Shown here piece after piece: positions 60,591 to 64,000 of a stretch of DNA of 64,000 nucleotides. How positions within the stretch are numbered: the first letter of the stretch is position 1; each line of letters starts with the position of its first letter. The notes below the pieces were generated by a model that was not told where the DNA came from, ran no database searches, and saw only the letters and a list, made by a program, of their open reading frames with translations. Source of the stretch: Lentimonas sp. CC4 (GTDB lineage Bacteria; Verrucomicrobiota; Verrucomicrobiia; Opitutales; Coraliomargaritaceae); the NCBI RefSeq assembly GCF_902728235.1, contig NZ_CACVBO010000002.1, positions 186,001-250,000 of the forward strand. The letters are read 5' to 3'. The position numbers were made by a program, and so were the translations under genes.

Positions 60591-63500
60591 GTGAAAAATA
60601 AAATAAAACTCTTCACCGCTGCCGCAGCCTCGCTGGCGCTAGCACAGGCCTCTCAGGCCGCTGACCTAACCTGGGACACCACCATCGCTGCCGATGGTGT
60701 TATCACAGATGGAGCTGGCACATGGACCACTGGTGCCGGGAACTGGAACGACACGCCCGTAACCCCAACTAGCGATGGAATCGTTTGGGCAGATGGCGAC
60801 AAAGCAATCTTTGGAGGAGGCACCGAAGGCACCGCAGGCACCGTGACTCTCGGCAGCGATATTACGACCACTGCTGCTGTTGAAGCGATCACGTTCAATA
60901 CAGCATTTGCTGGCACCTACACACTCGATACTGCGAGTTTTATCCTGACGACTGGCGGTGTCAGGGTGAACGCTGGGAGTGGAGCTGTCTTAATTGAGAG
61001 CTCTGATGGTGGTAGCCTTGCGCTAAATGCAACCAATACGTGGTCGATTACTAATGGCCCTTTGACGGTTACGTCTCAGATCACCGGTGCTTTTGGCATT
61101 AATAAATTTGGAGCAGGGCACATGTATCTCTCCAACGATAACAATTCCTTTACTGGCGTTCTCAACCTGAACAATGGCGGAAACACCTATGTTTCCTCGA
61201 TCGCAAACAGTGGAGTGAACAGTGCTGCAGGTGCGGGCGACACGATCCAGATTGGAAACAATGCGGACCTTTTTTACACGGGCAGCGGCGACTCTACAGA
61301 CCGCACGCTGACAGTATACAACGCAGGTTCCACCATCTACAACAACGGCACGGGGGCCTTGGTGTTTACAGGGGCCTTTGCCAACACGACTGCTAACACT
61401 GCGACAAAGACGCTGACGCTTCGCGGTAGCAACACGGACACTAATGAAATTCAGGGGGCGATCATTGACTCGACGGTCAATTCAAATCCGCTTAACCTAA
61501 CGAAGACCGATGACGGCACCTGGAAAGTCTCTGGGGACAATACTTACACGGGCACCACCAATGTTACTGGAGGCACCTTGATCGCAGGCAGCACAAGTGC
61601 TTTCGGCAGCAATTCGGCAGTGACTGTCAACAACGCTACACTTCTTCAACTTGACGGAAACTCGAATTCCATCGGCTCGCTCGCTGGAGCCGGCACGGTC
61701 GAAAATGCCAACGCTGCTGCTGTAGTCCTTAGCACGGGCGAAGACGATACTAGCACTAGTTTCTCTGGCGTGATTCAGGACGGCGCTGGCGGTGGCGCAC
61801 TTGCATTGACTAAATTAGGCACTGGCGTGCAAACGCTATCCGGTGCTAACACCTATACTGGTGCGACTACGATCAGCGAAGGCACCTTGCAACTTGGTGA
61901 TGGTGGAACGACTGGTTCGCTGTCAACTAGCAGTGCTATTACTAATAATGGCACACTGGCATTCAATCGCTCAAATACGGTGACTCAGGGCACTGACTTC
62001 AGCGGTAGTGAGCTCACATCGGGGGCACTCGAACAAAACGGTTCCGGCACGCTTGTTCTTAATGCAGCGAACACATATACTGGTGCGACTACGATCAGCG
62101 CAGGCACGTTGCAACTTGGTGACGGTGGCACGACTGGCTCGCTCTCTACGAGCAGCGCGATCACGAACGCTGGCACGCTGGCATTTAATCGCTCAAATAC
62201 GGTGACTCAAGGCACTGACTTCAGTGGCAGTGCACTCACTGGCATCGGTGGAATCACGCAGAACGGTTCCGGCACACTTGTCCTCAATCAAGCTAACACT
62301 TACACTGGCACGACTACACTCGCTGCTGGGGTTTTACAGGCCGACATTGCTGACATAGCAGCTACTTCAGGTGCGTTGGGTAACGGTGGAGACATCACCT
62401 TTACCGGCGGCACGCTTCAATACACTGCTAACAGCGCAGGCACTGACTACAGCTCTCGTATCACCGGTAGCTCGGCGATGTCCTTCGATACCAACGGACA
62501 GGACGTCGTGCTCGCTTCTTCGCTCCTCGGCAACACTGGGCTGACAAAGCTCGGAGCAGGTCAGCTGACAGCCCAGTGGGACTTAAGTTATAACGGCATC
62601 ACCACGGTCGACGAGGGAACCCTAGTGCTAGTCAGTAGCAGCGAATCGAATAAAAACTCGAATAGCACGGGTTTTCAAATCAACAACGGCTCAACGCTGA
62701 AAATTGAGAAGGGCGTTTCAGGGCTCAGTATTGACACTGATACTTTCACATTCGACAGCGCGGGCGGTGGCACATTGGAAGTCAATGGATCTCAGGGGCT
62801 CTGGCGCAATAACACGGTCGTGACCACCGGAGGTTTACAAAATACGTTGGCCGGCACTGCTTATCTCAACATGCAGAATACAAGGACCGCTTATTACGAC
62901 ATTGCGGATGGTTCTGACGATTTTGACCTTCTGGTGTCGGTCGATCATGAGCGAGGATTCATTGTCAAGCGAGGCACCGGCACTTTGGCTCTCACCCACA
63001 TACACAACGACTTACTAGACACCAATACAATCACGATTGAAGACGGCGTTTTTGAAGTCGCCGATGCCGGGAGAATCAAACGCGGAAACTTTGGTGGCGC
63101 GGTGATTAACGACGGGGTCTATAGGCAGAACAGCACTGCTGACCAGACACTTTTCGGTGTTGTAAGCGGCACAGGTGCGATTGAGCAAACTGGCACAGGC
63201 ACGCTGACACTCTCCGGTGTCAACACCTACACTGGTAGCACGACTGTCAGTGCCGGCACACTTGTTGTGGCTGACGGCGGTAGTATCAACGCAACCAGCG
63301 GCATTACTGTCAGTTTCGCGGGCACCTTTGATTACAACTCATCCACCGCCCTGGCGGCTGCGATCAGCTTTACTGGCACTGGTAACACGCTGACTGGTTC
63401 CGGCACCATCGGCACTGCGGTCACTATCACAGATGGCAATATCCTGTCGGTCGGTAATAGCCCTGGCACGATGAACTTCGCAGCTGGTCTGGCATTGGAT

Positions 63501-63905
63501 GCGGGTAGTAGCACGATTGCTGAAATCGACGGCACTGCAGGTGCGGGTGTCGCAGGCGGACATGATTTCCACAATGTAACGGGTGCACTCGTCTACGGCG
63601 GCGATCTAAACCTCGTCCTTGGCTCCGGCATCCTTGCAGATGGCGCTTACTCTTGGGATCTGTTCGACTTTGGCACCGAGACCGGAACTTTCGCCTCAAT
63701 TGCCTTATCCGGTGACTATACTGGCAACCTGCTAGATGGTGATACAGATGGCATTTGGGATCTCGTAGATGGCGATAATACTTGGGTGTTTACTGAAACA
63801 ACTGGTATTCTAGGGCTGACGGTTGTTCCTGAGCCTAATGCCTACGCATTGTTGGCAGGTATCTTCGGTTTGACATTCGTAATGCTTCGTCGTCGCCGCG
63901 CTTAA
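60591..63905 (+). CDS. Autotransporter-type beta-strand repeat protein with PEP-CTERM tag
   Basis: 1104 residues starting at GTG 60591 (VKNKIKLFTAAAASLALAQA). The signal peptide ends near SQAA. The passenger is a Gly/Thr/Asn/Ser-rich beta-helix with repeated autotransporter-associated units of the pattern LTKxGxGxxTLSGxNTYTGxTTxxxGTL (near residues 300, 420, 493, 568 and 880). Two adjacent units are near-copies: ANTYTGATTI...GTLQLGDGGTTGSLSTSSAI...FNRSNTVTQGTDFSGS, DNA period 222 bp. The end is the sorting tag VPEPNAYALLAGIFGLTFVM + LRRRRA. It has no translocator barrel, so export is through Sec plus exosortase rather than type V secretion. Probably an extracellular matrix or adhesion protein. 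Confidence 0.92.
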   Translation: MKNKIKLFTAAAASLALAQASQAADLTWDTTIAADGVITDGAGTWTTGAGNWNDTPVTPTSDGIVWADGDKAIFGGGTEGTAGTVTLGSDITTTAAVEAITFNTAFAGTYTLDTASFILTTGGVRVNAGSGAVLIESSDGGSLALNATNTWSITNGPLTVTSQITGAFGINKFGAGHMYLSNDNNSFTGVLNLNNGGNTYVSSIANSGVNSAAGAGDTIQIGNNADLFYTGSGDSTDRTLTVYNAGSTIYNNGTGALVFTGAFANTTANTATKTLTLRGSNTDTNEIQGAIIDSTVNSNPLNLTKTDDGTWKVSGDNTYTGTTNVTGGTLIAGSTSAFGSNSAVTVNNATLLQLDGNSNSIGSLAGAGTVENANAAAVVLSTGEDDTSTSFSGVIQDGAGGGALALTKLGTGVQTLSGANTYTGATTISEGTLQLGDGGTTGSLSTSSAITNNGTLAFNRSNTVTQGTDFSGSELTSGALEQNGSGTLVLNAANTYTGATTISAGTLQLGDGGTTGSLSTSSAITNAGTLAFNRSNTVTQGTDFSGSALTGIGGITQNGSGTLVLNQANTYTGTTTLAAGVLQADIADIAATSGALGNGGDITFTGGTLQYTANSAGTDYSSRITGSSAMSFDTNGQDVVLASSLLGNTGLTKLGAGQLTAQWDLSYNGITTVDEGTLVLVSSSESNKNSNSTGFQINNGSTLKIEKGVSGLSIDTDTFTFDSAGGGTLEVNGSQGLWRNNTVVTTGGLQNTLAGTAYLNMQNTRTAYYDIADGSDDFDLLVSVDHERGFIVKRGTGTLALTHIHNDLLDTNTITIEDGVFEVADAGRIKRGNFGGAVINDGVYRQNSTADQTLFGVVSGTGAIEQTGTGTLTLSGVNTYTGSTTVSAGTLVVADGGSINATSGITVSFAGTFDYNSSTALAAAISFTGTGNTLTGSGTIGTAVTITDGNILSVGNSPGTMNFAAGLALDAGSSTIAEIDGTAGAGVAGGHDFHNVTGALVYGGDLNLVLGSGILADGAYSWDLFDFGTETGTFASIALSGDYTGNLLDGDTDGIWDLVDGDNTWVFTETTGILGLTVVPEPNAYALLAGIFGLTFVMLRRRRA

Positions 63906-63928
63906 GCTGACTGACGCTTCAATTTTCC

Positions 63929-63961
63929 AAGGCCTCGGATCATTGATCCGAGGCCTTTTTT
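63929..63961 (+). terminator. Shared PEP-CTERM terminator, copy 4
   Basis: Same hairpin and T run as at 56415. The 3' repeat continues to the window edge. Confidence 0.92.
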
Positions 63962-64000
63962 GTGGCTACGGATCTGGAGGACTTCAATTTCGGGGCAGAG

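Noticed and set aside
60591-63905. Type V autotransporter
   Set aside because: The C-terminus is a PEP-CTERM tag with a transmembrane segment and Arg tail; no translocator barrel is present despite the autotransporter-like repeats.

Overview
The window looks like a marine Verrucomicrobiota chromosome, most likely Opitutales/Puniceicoccaceae (Coraliomargarita- or Lentimonas-like). This is inferred from ten secreted family S1 sulfatases in 64 kb, DUF1080 and sugar-phosphate-isomerase proteins, a prepilin-type protein with a C-terminal DGH motif, PEP-CTERM proteins ending PEPGTYALLAGLTGL...RRR, and a TonB-dependent receptor with no SusD partner. No tRNA, rRNA, CRISPR array or phage was seen.

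Bases 1-3.6 kb hold a sugar-acid corner that appears to be decaying. It contains a tagaturonate reductase (uxaB) with an in-frame TAA at codon 21, an unusual in-frame chimera of an aldo/keto reductase and the C-terminal half of a UxaE-type tagaturonate epimerase, and an AraC-type regulator interrupted by TGA.

Bases 3.6-54.7 kb form a large polysaccharide-utilisation region. Its hydrolases are three paralogous propeller-plus-catalytic-domain proteins that fit GH150 lambda-carrageenase, a GH110 alpha-1,3-galactosidase and a GH2 beta-galactosidase. They are accompanied by ten sulfatases, an acetylesterase-like SGNH protein, an alpha/beta hydrolase, a DUF1080 protein, a TIM-barrel isomerase, a TonB receptor, an SSS symporter, a GPH-type symporter and a XylR-type regulator. 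The most economical reading is a lambda-carrageenan (sulfated galactan) degradation locus. Outer-membrane or surface GH150 enzymes would cut the chain, the TonB receptor would import oligosaccharides, and sulfatases, GH110 and GH2 would strip them to galactose for uptake by the symporters. A roughly 30-bp oriented motif recurs about 18 times upstream of genes across this region and probably marks a shared regulon.

Within this region lie a housekeeping-like pair (cNMP/CBS/DUF294 protein plus DEDDh exonuclease, 17.6-20.3 kb) and a small DUF559 nuclease gene bracketed by inverted two-hairpin repeats (38.2-38.8 kb), which looks like a minimal REP-type mobile module.

Bases 55.3-64 kb form a different zone: a truncated TPR gene head-to-head with a truncated PEP-CTERM gene, then three intact PEP-CTERM genes. 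The four PEP-CTERM genes share near-identical 3' flanks and terminators. The three intact ones have a shared AATATATT-centred palindrome upstream, and one is a 1104-residue autotransporter-type beta-strand repeat protein. Long noncoding repeats separate them.
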